Assembly (NCBI GenBank): GCA_025924435.1
Contig: JAICIL010000001.1
Coordinates: forward strand, 1-59,586
Origin: Chloroflexia bacterium
GTDB taxonomy: Bacteria > Chloroflexota > Chloroflexia > Thermomicrobiales > JALYUS01
DNA length: 59,586 nucleotides
Reading direction: 5' to 3'
Shown here: piece after piece, positions 34,450 to 43,656 of the stretch
Layout of the letters: the number at the start of each line of letters is the position of its first letter
Position numbering within the stretch: position 1 is the stretch's first letter
Notes under the pieces: model-generated
What the model was told of the DNA's origin: nothing
Databases searched by the model: none
Seen by the model: only the letters and a program-made list of their open reading frames with translations
Program-made: the position numbers and the translations under genes

Positions 34450-36912
34450 ATGGCTGCAACCGCCGAAACAGGCAAGCGAACCAAACGAGATGAATTGCTG
34501 GCGCTCCTGCGCGAGGAGTGGCGGCGCGGATTCGATAATGGCGTCGTCACAGGTGGCATGCGCGCGTTGCAGGCGGAGTACGGCCCCTTCGTCCCGCCGG
34601 AAGTCTTCGCCGCGCTCCGCCATTACAGTACGCTCGATGCATCAGGCCGCAAGCGCGCACTCACGCTCGCCGGGCAGATGCTGAGCGCGCCGCCGCAGAC
34701 CCTCACCCCCGGCCCCTCTCCCTCACGGGGCGAGGGGAGGGGATTGCACCCTGCCACGCCCCCACCCCTCTCCCACGCAACGGAGATAGAGGCCAAACCG
34801 CCACCGAAGCCGAAACCGCAGACCCCCGTCAAGCCGATGGCGCTTGGAGACGAAATCATGTACCTGCGCGGCGTCGGGCCGAAGAATGCGGCGCTGTTCG
34901 AGAAGTTGAATGTACGCACGGTCGGCGATCTCTTGTATCTCGTGCCGCGCCGCCACGACGATTTCTCGCAATTGCGGCCACTCTCGCATCTCAATTACGG
35001 CGATGTGGTGACGGTCGTCGGCCATGTGCTGCGGATCGCGGAGATACCGACCGCGACGGGCAAAGCGCGCACGCAAGCCGTCGTGATGGATGACACGGGC
35101 ACGATCAATATCACCTGGTTCAGTCCGTACGTCGCCCGGCAACTCCATCAGGGCGAACAGGTCGCGCTCTCCGGCACTGTCGAGGAATTTCGCGGCGTTC
35201 TGACCTTCACGAACCCGGAGTGGGAGCGCATCGAGCCGGGCACCGACCTCGGCAGCCGGATCATTCCCGTCTATCCCCTCACTGACGGCCTCTACCAGAA
35301 GACGGTGCGCGCGGTCGTTCGCACGGCGATTGCCGCGACGGCGGGGCAGATCGCGGACTGGCTGCCGGAGAGCGTGCGGCAGGCGCAGGGGCTGATCCCG
35401 CTCGGTGAGGCATTGCCGCAGTTCCACTTCCCCGACTCCCCCGCGTCGTATCATCAGGCCCGCACGCGGCTGACATTTGACGAATACTTCCTGATGCAGC
35501 TCGGCATGGTGCAGCGCAAGCAGGCATGGCAGGCGGAGGCAAAGGGCGCGGCGATGCCCGCCGACGGCGCGATGCGCGACGAATTCCTGTCGCGGCTTCC
35601 TTTCGCGCTCACCGGCGCACAGCAGCGGACGCTCGACACGCTGCTCGCGGAGATGGCCGGAGAGACCGCGATGAGCAGGCTCATCCAGGGCGATGTCGGC
35701 TCCGGTAAGACAGTCGTCGCGGCGGCGGCGATGTACGCGGCGGTGCGCAATGGCTATCAGGCCGCGCTGATGGCCCCGACGGAGATCCTCGCCGAGCAGC
35801 ATTTCCGCACGCTTAAGCGGCTATTCGACCAGTTTCCGGCAGAGCAACGCCCCTATGTCGAACTCCTGACCGGCAGCACGCGCGTCACACAGCGCCGCCC
35901 GGTCCTCGATGGCTGGCAAAAAGGCGTCGTCGCGATCCTCGTGGGCACGCACGCGCTGATCGAGGACCCCGTCGTCTTCGCCAATCTCGGCTTCGTCGTC
36001 GTGGACGAGCAGCACCGTTTCGGCGTCGGGCAGCGGGCGCGGCTGCGGGCGAAGGCCCGGAATATCGCGCCGCATATGCTCGTGATGACGGCGACGCCGA
36101 TTCCGCGCTCACTCGCGCTGACCCTGCACGGCGATCTCGATGTCTCGACGATTGACGAACTGCCGCCCGGCCGCACGCCCATCGAGACCCACGTGATCCA
36201 GGGCGACGAGCGGGAGCGCGCCTACGACACGGTGCGCGACGCGGTCGCGGCGGGCAACCAGGCATTCATCATCTGTCCGCTCGTCGAGGAATCAGAGACA
36301 TTGGAGGCGAAATCGGCGGTCGCGGAGCACAAGCGGTTGCAGGAAACGGTCTTCCCGGAACTCTCGCTCGGCCTGCTGCACGGCAAGATGCCGCCCCGCA
36401 CGAAAGACCGCGTGATGAGCGCCTTCCGTGACGGCACATATCACGTTCTGGTTGCGACATCGGTTGTCGAGGTCGGCATTGACGTGCCGAACGCGACGGT
36501 GATGCTCATCGAGGGCGCGGATCGCTTCGGCCTCAGCCAGTTGCATCAGTTCCGGGGGCGCGTCGGACGGGGGAGCGATGCCTCCACCTGTCTACTGATC
36601 GCGGACGATGTCAGCCGCACCGGTCGGGAACGAATCATGCTGATGGAGTCCACGAACGACGGCTTCGTGCTCGCGCAGGCCGATCTGGAGATGCGCGGCC
36701 CCGGTGATCTGTTCGGCACCGCACAGAGCGGTTATGATCTGCCACTTCGCGTCGCGGCGCTCGGTGACACGCGCACGCTCGAACAGGCGCGCTTCGCGGC
36801 GGAGGCGCTGCTGGTGGCAGACCCGCACCTGATGCACGCCGAACACACCGCGCTCCGCGATCGCCTCGACCACTTCTGGTCCCGCGAGGCCGGTGCGGGA
36901 GACAAAAGTTGA
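34450..36912 (+). CDS. recG: ATP-dependent DNA helicase RecG
   Basis: Branch-migration helicase for stalled forks and recombination intermediates; 820 residues. An N-terminal extension (residues 1-130) precedes the wedge/OB domain (YLRGVGPKNAALFEKLNV, VVMDDTGTINITWF). Helicase motifs are GDVGSGKT, DEQHRFGVGQR, TATPIPRSLALTLHGDLD, LLHGKMPPRTKD, ATSVVEVGIDVPNA and QFRGRVGRG. Residues about 84-110 come from a dispersed repeat and read LTPGPSPSRGEGRG then a Pro-rich stretch. It is followed by rsmD 10 bases later. ATG 34450 follows a poor ribosome site. Confidence 0.97.
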   Translation: MAATAETGKRTKRDELLALLREEWRRGFDNGVVTGGMRALQAEYGPFVPPEVFAALRHYSTLDASGRKRALTLAGQMLSAPPQTLTPGPSPSRGEGRGLHPATPPPLSHATEIEAKPPPKPKPQTPVKPMALGDEIMYLRGVGPKNAALFEKLNVRTVGDLLYLVPRRHDDFSQLRPLSHLNYGDVVTVVGHVLRIAEIPTATGKARTQAVVMDDTGTINITWFSPYVARQLHQGEQVALSGTVEEFRGVLTFTNPEWERIEPGTDLGSRIIPVYPLTDGLYQKTVRAVVRTAIAATAGQIADWLPESVRQAQGLIPLGEALPQFHFPDSPASYHQARTRLTFDEYFLMQLGMVQRKQAWQAEAKGAAMPADGAMRDEFLSRLPFALTGAQQRTLDTLLAEMAGETAMSRLIQGDVGSGKTVVAAAAMYAAVRNGYQAALMAPTEILAEQHFRTLKRLFDQFPAEQRPYVELLTGSTRVTQRRPVLDGWQKGVVAILVGTHALIEDPVVFANLGFVVVDEQHRFGVGQRARLRAKARNIAPHMLVMTATPIPRSLALTLHGDLDVSTIDELPPGRTPIETHVIQGDERERAYDTVRDAVAAGNQAFIICPLVEESETLEAKSAVAEHKRLQETVFPELSLGLLHGKMPPRTKDRVMSAFRDGTYHVLVATSVVEVGIDVPNATVMLIEGADRFGLSQLHQFRGRVGRGSDASTCLLIADDVSRTGRERIMLMESTNDGFVLAQADLEMRGPGDLFGTAQSGYDLPLRVAALGDTRTLEQARFAAEALLVADPHLMHAEHTALRDRLDHFWSREAGAGDKS
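34701..34780. repeat. CCTCACCCCC-type repeat in frame inside recG
   Basis: CCTCACCCCCGGCCCCTCTC-CCTCACGGGG-CGAGGGGAGGGG followed by CCCCCACCCCTCTCCC. It codes the LTPGPSPSRGEG peptide and a Pro-rich tail between the RecG N-terminal extension and the OB/wedge domain. Confidence 0.88.
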
Positions 36913-36922
36913 GGACGCAGCG

Positions 36923-37540
36923 ATGCGCGTAATTGCGGGTGAGGCGAAGGGGCATCGGCTGAAAGCGCCGAAGGGGATGCTGACGCGTCCGATGGCGGAC
37001 AAGATCAAGGGGGCGGTCTTTTCGATGCTCGCGTCGCTGGGGATCGAGTCCGATCAGGTGCTGGACCTCTATGCCGGGAGCGGCGCGGTGGGCATCGAGT
37101 TTCTGTCGCGCGGCGCGACGTGGCTCGATGCGGTCGAGCAGCGCCCGGATGCCGTCGCCGTCATTGTTGAAAATCTCGCGCACACGAAGTTCACGGCGCA
37201 CGCGCAGGCACACAAAACGACCGTGCAGGCATTCCTCGGCCGCCCGACCATCGGGCCCTATGATACGGTGATGATGGACCCGCCCTATGCCGATCCACAG
37301 ATCGCGGCGATGATGGACCTCGTCGCGTCACGCGCGCCGGATCGCGGCATTCTGCCCGGCGCGACGCTCGTTATCGGCCATTCGCCGCGCGTCACATTGC
37401 CCACACAGGTGCGGAGTTTCGGCCTGTTGCGGAAGCGCTGCCACGGGGATTCCTGCTTTTCCATCTATCAGGAAGGACATATCACACAACCGGAGGGCAT
37501 GCCGGACGTTTCTCTAACAGCGAAGGATGGTGAAGCGTGA
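36923..37540 (+). CDS. rsmD: 16S rRNA (guanine966-N2)-methyltransferase RsmD
   Basis: Modifies G966 of 16S rRNA using S-adenosylmethionine. 205 residues from the ATG at 36923. It has RVIAGEAKGHRLKAPKG, RPMADKIKGAVFSML, the SAM loop VLDLYAGSGAVGIEFLSRGA and the catalytic MDPPYADP. The usual order rsmD-coaD is kept: the coaD GTG overlaps the rsmD stop. The C-terminal tail after residue 185 is variable and unremarkable. Confidence 0.95.
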   Translation: MRVIAGEAKGHRLKAPKGMLTRPMADKIKGAVFSMLASLGIESDQVLDLYAGSGAVGIEFLSRGATWLDAVEQRPDAVAVIVENLAHTKFTAHAQAHKTTVQAFLGRPTIGPYDTVMMDPPYADPQIAAMMDLVASRAPDRGILPGATLVIGHSPRVTLPTQVRSFGLLRKRCHGDSCFSIYQEGHITQPEGMPDVSLTAKDGEA

Positions 37541-38031
37541 CGGTCGCGATCTTCCCGGGGACATTCGATCCGATCACGAATGGGCATGTGGATGTCGCCA
37601 TCCGGGCGGCGCGGTTGTTCGACAAAGTGATTATCGGTATCAATGATGCCGGCGACCGGTCGAGCAAGCAGCCGCTCTTCACTGCCGATGAACGCGTCGT
37701 GCTGGCCTCCGAAGCGTTGGTGCATGCATCGAATATCGTCGTTGACAGATGGGATGGGCTGCTCGTAGAGTACGCGCACCGCGTGGGAGCGCAAGCCATT
37801 ATTCGTGGCCTGCGCGCGGTCTCCGACTTTGAGTACGAGCTGGGTATGGCGCACGTTAACCACACGTTGAACGACGCCGTGGAGACCGTTTTCCTCATGA
37901 CGAGTTCGGCGTACTCATTCATCCATGCGAATTTGATTCGCGAGGTGGCGCTCCTCGGTGGGGATGTGAGCGGGCTTGTGCCGCCACATGTCAGTCGCGC
38001 GCTACGGGAGAAAGCGGCGGCACATCGGTAG
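37537..38031 (+). CDS. coaD: Phosphopantetheine adenylyltransferase
   Basis: Fourth step of CoA synthesis: 4'-phosphopantetheine plus ATP to dephospho-CoA. 164 residues, hexameric family. VAIFPGTFDPITNGHVDVA carries the T/HxGH nucleotidyl-transfer motif; also RGLRAVSDFEYELGMAHVN and MTSSAYSFIHANLIREVALL. Starts with GTG overlapping the rsmD stop (GTGA), so they are co-translated. CoA made here could serve the E2 and acyl-CoA dehydrogenase of the window, although that link is only metabolic. Confidence 0.97.
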   Translation: MTVAIFPGTFDPITNGHVDVAIRAARLFDKVIIGINDAGDRSSKQPLFTADERVVLASEALVHASNIVVDRWDGLLVEYAHRVGAQAIIRGLRAVSDFEYELGMAHVNHTLNDAVETVFLMTSSAYSFIHANLIREVALLGGDVSGLVPPHVSRALREKAAAHR

Positions 38032-38097
38032 GCGGGCATGCACCTTGCGGAGCGGCAGGCGAGTTAGACACGGTACGATAGGTTAGAGGGGGGCGGA

Positions 38098-38589
38098 GTG
38101 GCGACGGTAGATATTCAATTCCTCATTGACCGGCTGGACGGCATGATGCAGCAGAGTCGGCGGAGTTTCATCGGCGGCAAGGTGCAGGTGGACGAGGGAG
38201 AGATGCAGCAGATCATTGATCAGATGCGCGCCTCGGTCCCCAATGAGATCAAACAGGCCCGCCGCGTCTTGCAGGAGCGCGAGAATATCATCAAGAGCGC
38301 GCAGGATGAAGCCGAGCAGATCGTCACGTTCGCCAAGCAGCAGGCCGAATACCTGACGAGCGAGCATGGGTTATTGCAGGAAGCGAAGATGCGCTCGGAG
38401 ATGGTGCTCCGCGAGGCGAACGATCAGAAAGAAATCGTGCTCACTGACGCGCGCCGCTTCGCGCTCGACGCGATTATCAGCGTGGACAATGTCCTCGAAG
38501 CGCTCGATCATGCCGTCGTCACGAATCAGCGCAGTGTCCGCCGTGTACTGGAGAGTTTGCAGGATCAACCGATGCCCGTCGCGCCGTAA
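38098..38589 (+). CDS. Coiled-coil, DivIVA/ATP-synthase-b-like protein of unknown function
   Basis: A 163-residue, mostly helical, charged protein that starts with GTG at 38098 after a G-rich ribosome site. Segments such as SVPNEIKQARRVLQERENI, SAQDEAEQIVTFAKQQAEYL and LREANDQKEIVLTDARRFAL predict a long coiled coil resembling the b/E subunits of ATP synthases or DivIVA-like proteins. There is no membrane anchor or catalytic motif. It lies 66 bases after coaD, and similar coiled-coil genes beside coaD are known to me from Chloroflexota genomes. A role in envelope or division scaffolding is only a guess. Confidence 0.75.
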   Translation: MATVDIQFLIDRLDGMMQQSRRSFIGGKVQVDEGEMQQIIDQMRASVPNEIKQARRVLQERENIIKSAQDEAEQIVTFAKQQAEYLTSEHGLLQEAKMRSEMVLREANDQKEIVLTDARRFALDAIISVDNVLEALDHAVVTNQRSVRRVLESLQDQPMPVAP

Positions 38590-38594
38590 CGAAG

Positions 38595-38697
38595 GGCTGA
38601 GGACTGAGAAAAGCGCATTTCTCCCCTCTCCATCGCTCTTAGGTCACCGTAGTCATCAGGTTTGTGCGGCGATGGAGAGGGGTCGGGGGTGAGGTTT
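38595..38697. repeat. Composite repeat: GGACTGAG unit plus CCCTCTCCATCGC hairpin
   Basis: GGCTGAGGACTGAG then CTCCCCTCTCCATCGC ... GCGATGGAGAGGGGTCGGGG. The interior CAGGTTTGTG matches the unit at 16821. Its G-rich arm ends next to the GTG/ATG starts of the following gene. Confidence 0.85.
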
Positions 38698-38727
38698 GAT
38701 TCCGTGCTGAACATTTCCCCTGGCTCG

Positions 38728-40059
38728 ATGTTCCGTCCGGGTCGGTATCTTCTCGTTTTCATCCTCACCATGCTGCTCGTCGCGTGTTCCGGGCCGGGGG
38801 ATGCGTTGCCGTCGCCCGGTCCATCGCAGGCGACGAATACCCTTCCCCGCCCGACCATCGCGCCGACGACCACGCCGTTTGCACGCGGTGCGGTGGCCTT
38901 CCTCACCCCCTCCGCCGCGCCCCCGACGGCGACGGTGCCCGCGCCCTCACCCGCCAGTACCGCGCCCTTCCCCACCGCACCCACCACCCGCGCAAGCGCG
39001 ACTCCTGCCGCCGCACCGAGCGCCGCGATTCCGCAACCGACCGTTCCCCCGATCCCACCCAGCACCGGGCCGCTCCAACCGGCGTATCGCATCGCCTTCG
39101 TCTCCAATAGTGGAGGCAGCGACGATATCTGGACGGTGGACCCGGATGGCCGCCGACTGACCGATCTCACCAAGCCGCAGAAGACGAAGGGGAATGACAG
39201 CGACCCGCAGTGGTCGCCCGATGGGAAGCGGATCGCCTTCGTCTCCGACCGTGATGGGAGCGGCGATATCTGGGTCATGAATGTGGATGGCACGGGCGCG
39301 CGGAACCTGACGCATACACCGGGCGGCAATCTTACCCCGCGCTGGTCGCCCGACGGCAAGCGGATTGCCTTCACGTCGTTTCGGGACGGCGACGCCGAGA
39401 TTTATGTCATGACCGCTGATGGCGCGGAGCAGACGAACCTCACAAAAGCGGACGGCGACGACCTCCAACCCGTCTGGTCGCCGGACGGCACGCAGATCGC
39501 CTTCGTCTCCGAGCGGGGCAAGCGCCCGCACGCCCTCTACGCGCTCAACCTCGATGCACCGAAGACCCCCACCAAACTCGCCGCCCCAGCCTGCGATCTG
39601 GCCAGCCCGGCCTGGTCGCCGGACGGCAAGACGATTGCCATTGTCGGCTGCGTCGGCGCGGATGGACAGGGAGCTCCCGATCCCCTTCAGCATGTCATCT
39701 ATGCACTTCCGGCGGGTGGCGGCGCACTCGTCGCGGTCAGTGATCCGAAAATGGATAGCGGCGCGCCCACCTTCGCACCTGATGGCAAGACGCTCGCCTT
39801 CTGGTCCTACCGGACACCGCAGCAGGCGGACATCGTCCTCTTTACACTCGGCGCGAACACGCGGCGCGTCATTCAGGCGCCGCCGGGGGTCGGGCGCGAG
39901 CCGGCGTGGTCCGCTGACGGCGCGACGCTCGCCTTCATTGGTGGCGATTTCACGATCGGCAACCTCATCATTGTGGATGGTTCGGGCCTGACACACAACA
40001 TCACCAATCACGCCGCGAACGACCGCTCGCCCCACTGGTCGCCGCAGAAGTTGCCGTAG
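38728..40059 (+). CDS. TolB-like beta-propeller lipoprotein
   Basis: Surface lipoprotein of 443 residues from the ATG at 38728. It has a signal peptide with lipobox LLVAC (C20), a long Pro/Thr/Ala-rich linker (about 25-120), then at least five PD40/WD40-like blades such as WSPDGKRIAFVSDRDGSGDI, RWSPDGKRIAFTSFRDGDAE and VWSPDGTQIAFVSE. Such propellers usually bind proteins or polysaccharide at the cell surface. A GTG at 38689, inside the preceding repeat and in the same frame, is an alternative start. No Tol/Pal partner genes are present. Confidence 0.88.
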   Translation: MFRPGRYLLVFILTMLLVACSGPGDALPSPGPSQATNTLPRPTIAPTTTPFARGAVAFLTPSAAPPTATVPAPSPASTAPFPTAPTTRASATPAAAPSAAIPQPTVPPIPPSTGPLQPAYRIAFVSNSGGSDDIWTVDPDGRRLTDLTKPQKTKGNDSDPQWSPDGKRIAFVSDRDGSGDIWVMNVDGTGARNLTHTPGGNLTPRWSPDGKRIAFTSFRDGDAEIYVMTADGAEQTNLTKADGDDLQPVWSPDGTQIAFVSERGKRPHALYALNLDAPKTPTKLAAPACDLASPAWSPDGKTIAIVGCVGADGQGAPDPLQHVIYALPAGGGALVAVSDPKMDSGAPTFAPDGKTLAFWSYRTPQQADIVLFTLGANTRRVIQAPPGVGREPAWSADGATLAFIGGDFTIGNLIIVDGSGLTHNITNHAANDRSPHWSPQKLP

Positions 40060-40097
40060 AATCAGCAGGCGGCCGTAGACATAGGGAGGGGAATAGT

Positions 40098-40931
40098 GTG
40101 AGGGCCTTCTCGAACGAGGCAACAACCGGATATGCAGATGTCTATGGAGCGCGGCTGTATTACGAGATGATGGGCATGGGGCATCCGCTCGTCTTGATTC
40201 ATGCCGGGATTGCGGACAGTCGGATGTGGGACGATCAGTTTACCGACTTTGCGGAACACTATCGAGTGATCCGGTACGATATTCGCGGCTTCGGCAAGTC
40301 CGCGATGCCGGCGGGGCCGTCATCAACCTCCCGCGATCTTTACGGCCTGTTGACAGCGCTCGGTATCGCGCGGGCGTATGTCGTCGGGCTGTCCATCGGC
40401 GGCGGCATCGCGATTGATTTCACACTCCGATACCCGGAGATGGTCTCCGCCCTCGTGCTGGTCGCGTCCGGTCTTGGCGGCACGCAGCCATCGGCGGAGA
40501 TGCGGCGCGCGGATGCGACGGTTGATGCGGCGCTCGAACGAGGAGGGATTGACGCGGCGGTCGAAGCGGAAAATCGTCTCTGGGTGGACGGCCCGAAGCG
40601 GACACCAGATCAGGTTGATCCCACTGTCCGCGCACGCGTATCGGAGATGAATGGCGCGCTCTACCGACTGCCGGAGGTTGACGCGCCGCGCGAGCGACTC
40701 GATCCACCGGCGATTGGGCGGCTCGGTGAAATCCATGTGCCGACGCTCATCCTCGTCGGCGACGGTGATGTGCCGGACGTGATCGAGACAGCGAACTTGC
40801 TCGAACAGGGCATCGCGGGCGCGCGGAAAGTCGTCTTTCCCGGTGTCGCACATATGGTCAATATGGAGCAACCCGAGGCATTCAACCGGATCGTGCTCAA
40901 TTTTTTGCGCGATGTGGATTCCGCTTCATAG
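40098..40931 (+). CDS. Alpha/beta-fold hydrolase
   Basis: A 277-residue alpha/beta hydrolase. The oxyanion region is PLVLIHAGIADSRMW, the nucleophile elbow GLSIGGGIA (Ser), the acid probably Asp in LVGDGDVPDV, and the His in GVAHMVNMEQPEAF. GYDIRG-like YDIRGFGKS is also present. It starts with GTG at 40098 after GGGAGGGG. Close relatives include 3-oxoadipate enol-lactonase-like and esterase enzymes; the substrate is open. The next gene is 38 bases away on the same strand. Confidence 0.88.
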   Translation: MRAFSNEATTGYADVYGARLYYEMMGMGHPLVLIHAGIADSRMWDDQFTDFAEHYRVIRYDIRGFGKSAMPAGPSSTSRDLYGLLTALGIARAYVVGLSIGGGIAIDFTLRYPEMVSALVLVASGLGGTQPSAEMRRADATVDAALERGGIDAAVEAENRLWVDGPKRTPDQVDPTVRARVSEMNGALYRLPEVDAPRERLDPPAIGRLGEIHVPTLILVGDGDVPDVIETANLLEQGIAGARKVVFPGVAHMVNMEQPEAFNRIVLNFLRDVDSAS

Positions 40932-40969
40932 CCGTCCCAGGCGATGCACGAAACTGAAGGAGGCGAGCA

Positions 40970-41845
40970 ATGGCGTTGCGAAGCGTGGGCATTCTCAGCC
41001 CCGGCGACATGGGGCATACCGTTGGCGCGGTCCTGCGGGAGCACGGGTTGCGGCTACTGACCTGCCTCGATGGGCGGAGCGAGCGCACCCGCGCCCTCGC
41101 CGCTGAAGCGGGCATCGAGGACGTGCCGACACTGGAAGACCTCGTCGTCGCGGCGGATATCATCCTCTGCATCCTCGTGCCCGCCGAGGCGACGGGGGTG
41201 GCGCAACGCATCGCCGCGGCGATCCGCACGACGGGCGCAGGCGTACTCTACGCCGATTGCAACGCGATCGCCCCCCAGACAGTGCGGACGATTGGCGCGG
41301 CGATTACCGGCGCGGGCGGCCGGTTCGCGGATGTCGGCATCATCGGTGGCCCACCGAAGCAACCCGGCACGCGCTTCTATGCCTCCGGCCCCGGCGCGGC
41401 GGACTTCGCGGCGCTGAGCGACTACGGCCTTGAGGTGCGTGTTCTCGATGGCGATGTCGGGCAGGCGTCCGGCCTGAAGATGTGCTACGGCGCGCTGACG
41501 AAAGGGTTACAGGCGCTCGGCACCGAACTACTCGTCGCCGCCAAGTTGATGGGCCTTGAGGAGACCCTCCGCGCCGAGCAGGAGCAAAGTACGCCCGATG
41601 TGCTCGGCTGGCTTTCGCGCGCCGTGCCGACAATGCCGCCGAAAGCGTACCGCTGGGTCGGCGAGATGGAGGAGATCGCCGCGACCTTCGCCGGCCTCGG
41701 CATGACCCCGCACATCTTCGCGGGCGCGGCGGACCTCTATCGCTTTATCGCGGAGACGCCGATTGGCAAGGAGTCGCCGGAAACGCGCGACCGCGACCGT
41801 GGCCTCGATGGCATCGTCGCCGCACTTGCCGACGCATTAGGCTGA
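40970..41845 (+). CDS. NAD(P)-dependent 6-phosphogluconate/hydroxyisobutyrate dehydrogenase-like protein (DUF1932)
   Basis: A 291-residue beta-hydroxyacid dehydrogenase relative. The Rossmann motif is unusual: VGILSPGDMGHTVGAVL, with Ser-Pro in place of the common Gly-X-Gly. Substrate region VGIIGGPPKQPGTRFYASG and the lysine-bearing SGLKMCYGALTKGLQALG match the DUF1932 (PF09130) C-terminal type. It has a good GGAGG ribosome site. The neighbour hydrolase is probably co-transcribed. The physiological substrate is not known for this branch. Confidence 0.83.
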   Translation: MALRSVGILSPGDMGHTVGAVLREHGLRLLTCLDGRSERTRALAAEAGIEDVPTLEDLVVAADIILCILVPAEATGVAQRIAAAIRTTGAGVLYADCNAIAPQTVRTIGAAITGAGGRFADVGIIGGPPKQPGTRFYASGPGAADFAALSDYGLEVRVLDGDVGQASGLKMCYGALTKGLQALGTELLVAAKLMGLEETLRAEQEQSTPDVLGWLSRAVPTMPPKAYRWVGEMEEIAATFAGLGMTPHIFAGAADLYRFIAETPIGKESPETRDRDRGLDGIVAALADALG

Positions 41846-41865
41846 GGCAAAGCAATAGTGCGCCG

Positions 41866-43446
41866 TCAGTGCTCCTGCCCCGATACGCTCAGCAGGCCCT
41901 CCTCGATGTCCAACTCCCCTTCCAGCGCGCGGAGACCGGCCTCGTCGAGCCGACCCGTATCGCGCCAGCGCAGCAATTCTTTCCGCTCGGCGGCGATCAT
42001 CTCCAGGCGCAGACGGGCCAGCGCGACCGACGGCGTTTCGCGGCCCGACGGCCCCAACTGTTCCCAGCCAGCGTTGCGACGCGCCTCCGCCGCAGCGACG
42101 AGGCTTTCGACCACCCCCTCCGGGGGCGGAGCGGCGGCTACCAATATGCGAAGGCGACGGAGGCCCGCCCCCACACTCGCATGACGAGCCGCGGCCTCCT
42201 CTCGCCGCCGCATCGCGCTATCCGAGCGCACGCCCAGCCAGCGCAGGAGCGGGCCAAGTGTCAGCCCTTGTCCAACGAGCGTCACCAGTACGACCGCGAA
42301 GGTGAGGAACAACAGCAGGTCCCGCGATGGAAATGGCTGCGTCGCCTTCCCCTCGACGCTTAATGGCAGCGCGAAGGCCGCCGCGAGCGATATCACCCCG
42401 CGTGAGCCGGCCCACGAGAGGATTGCCTGCTGCCGCCACGGCAGCGTCGGCTTGTGTCGCCGCGCGAGCCGCGCGATGGCGCCCGTCAGCACAAGCCATG
42501 CCGGTCGAACGAGCACGGTGACGCCGACGGTCGCGACCGTTGCAATCACGACCGTCCCCGTTGGGTACGCGTGCAGTCCATCGAGCACATGGGGTAATTG
42601 GTTGCCGATGAGGAGGAAGACAAGCCCTTCCAGAAGAAAGTCAATCAGCCGCCACACGGCACGCGTCTGCAGGCGCGCGGTGCCGGACAAAAGGATCGGG
42701 GCCCGATGGCCGAGGATCAGCCCACAGATGACCACCGCAAGCACGCCGGAAACGTGCAGCGCCTCGGCGGGCAAGTAGGCGAGAAATGGTGTCGCCAACG
42801 ATAGCGCATTCTCCACCAGCGGCTCCTCCAGCCGTCGGCGAATCTGCCCGATGATCCACGCGACCGCGAAACCGATCGCCACCCCGCCACCCGCGGCGAA
42901 CAGAAAGTCGAGACCGGCGGAGAGCAGGGAGAAGCCACCGCCGACAGCGACCACCGCCACCCGGTATGTCGTGAGCGCCGTCGCATCATTGATCAGTCCT
43001 TCGCCCTCGATGATGGTAAGCAGCCGACGCGGCAGCCCCAGTCGCCGCCCGATCGCGATAGCCGCCACGGCGTCAGGCGGCGCGACGATTGCCCCCAGAG
43101 CGCACCCTGCCGCGAAAGGTAAGCCCGGCACTACCAGCGTCGCTACCGCCCCCACTGCGAGGGCAGTGACCAACACCAGCCCGACCGAGAGCGACATAAT
43201 TGCTCCCCGATTGGCGCGGATATCGAGCAAGCTCGCGTTCAGCGCCGCCGAGTACAGCAGCGGCGGAATGATGAGCAGCAGCACGACTTCCGGGTTGAGC
43301 GCCACGTTCCGCCCCGGAAGCAGAGCGTAGACGAGACCGACGAGCGTGAGCAGCGCCGGCGACGGTAGGCCAGTGCGCCGCGCCAGCAACGCCGTGAGCG
43401 CGACCGCCGCGACGGCCGCCAGCGCCAATGCCACGTCGGTGGTCAC
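41866..43446 (-). CDS. Na+/H+ antiporter, CPA1 family
   Basis: Inner-membrane cation/proton antiporter of 526 residues with about 12 membrane segments, from a GTG at 43446. The ion-binding signature is LTIIEGEGLINDATALTTYR, matching the CPA1 ND motif; IVAPPDAVAAIAIGRRL and ILSWAGSRGVISLAAAFALP are further conserved helices. A soluble C-terminal tail of about 130 residues (residues 395-526) is rich in Arg/Glu and may be regulatory. It exchanges Na+ or K+ for H+ for pH or salt balance. Convergent with the dehydrogenase gene. Confidence 0.9.
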   Translation of the reverse strand: MTTDVALALAAVAAVALTALLARRTGLPSPALLTLVGLVYALLPGRNVALNPEVVLLLIIPPLLYSAALNASLLDIRANRGAIMSLSVGLVLVTALAVGAVATLVVPGLPFAAGCALGAIVAPPDAVAAIAIGRRLGLPRRLLTIIEGEGLINDATALTTYRVAVVAVGGGFSLLSAGLDFLFAAGGGVAIGFAVAWIIGQIRRRLEEPLVENALSLATPFLAYLPAEALHVSGVLAVVICGLILGHRAPILLSGTARLQTRAVWRLIDFLLEGLVFLLIGNQLPHVLDGLHAYPTGTVVIATVATVGVTVLVRPAWLVLTGAIARLARRHKPTLPWRQQAILSWAGSRGVISLAAAFALPLSVEGKATQPFPSRDLLLFLTFAVVLVTLVGQGLTLGPLLRWLGVRSDSAMRRREEAAARHASVGAGLRRLRILVAAAPPPEGVVESLVAAAEARRNAGWEQLGPSGRETPSVALARLRLEMIAAERKELLRWRDTGRLDEAGLRALEGELDIEEGLLSVSGQEH

Positions 43447-43656
43447 TCTTCATCACCCCCTCGCCTCGTTTCTCCACGCGCCATTGGTGCGCGGGTTTCG
43501 CCGCGGAATCGCGGCCAGCATACGAACAGACGTGCAGGATCGCAAGCCAGCAAAAGAGCGACATCATCCACCGCCGGAACTGCCAGCACGGTGCCAACGC
43601 TTCTTCCACTCAGCCTGTCAATGCATGTACTGGCATAAGAATGATGATGGCGGGCG

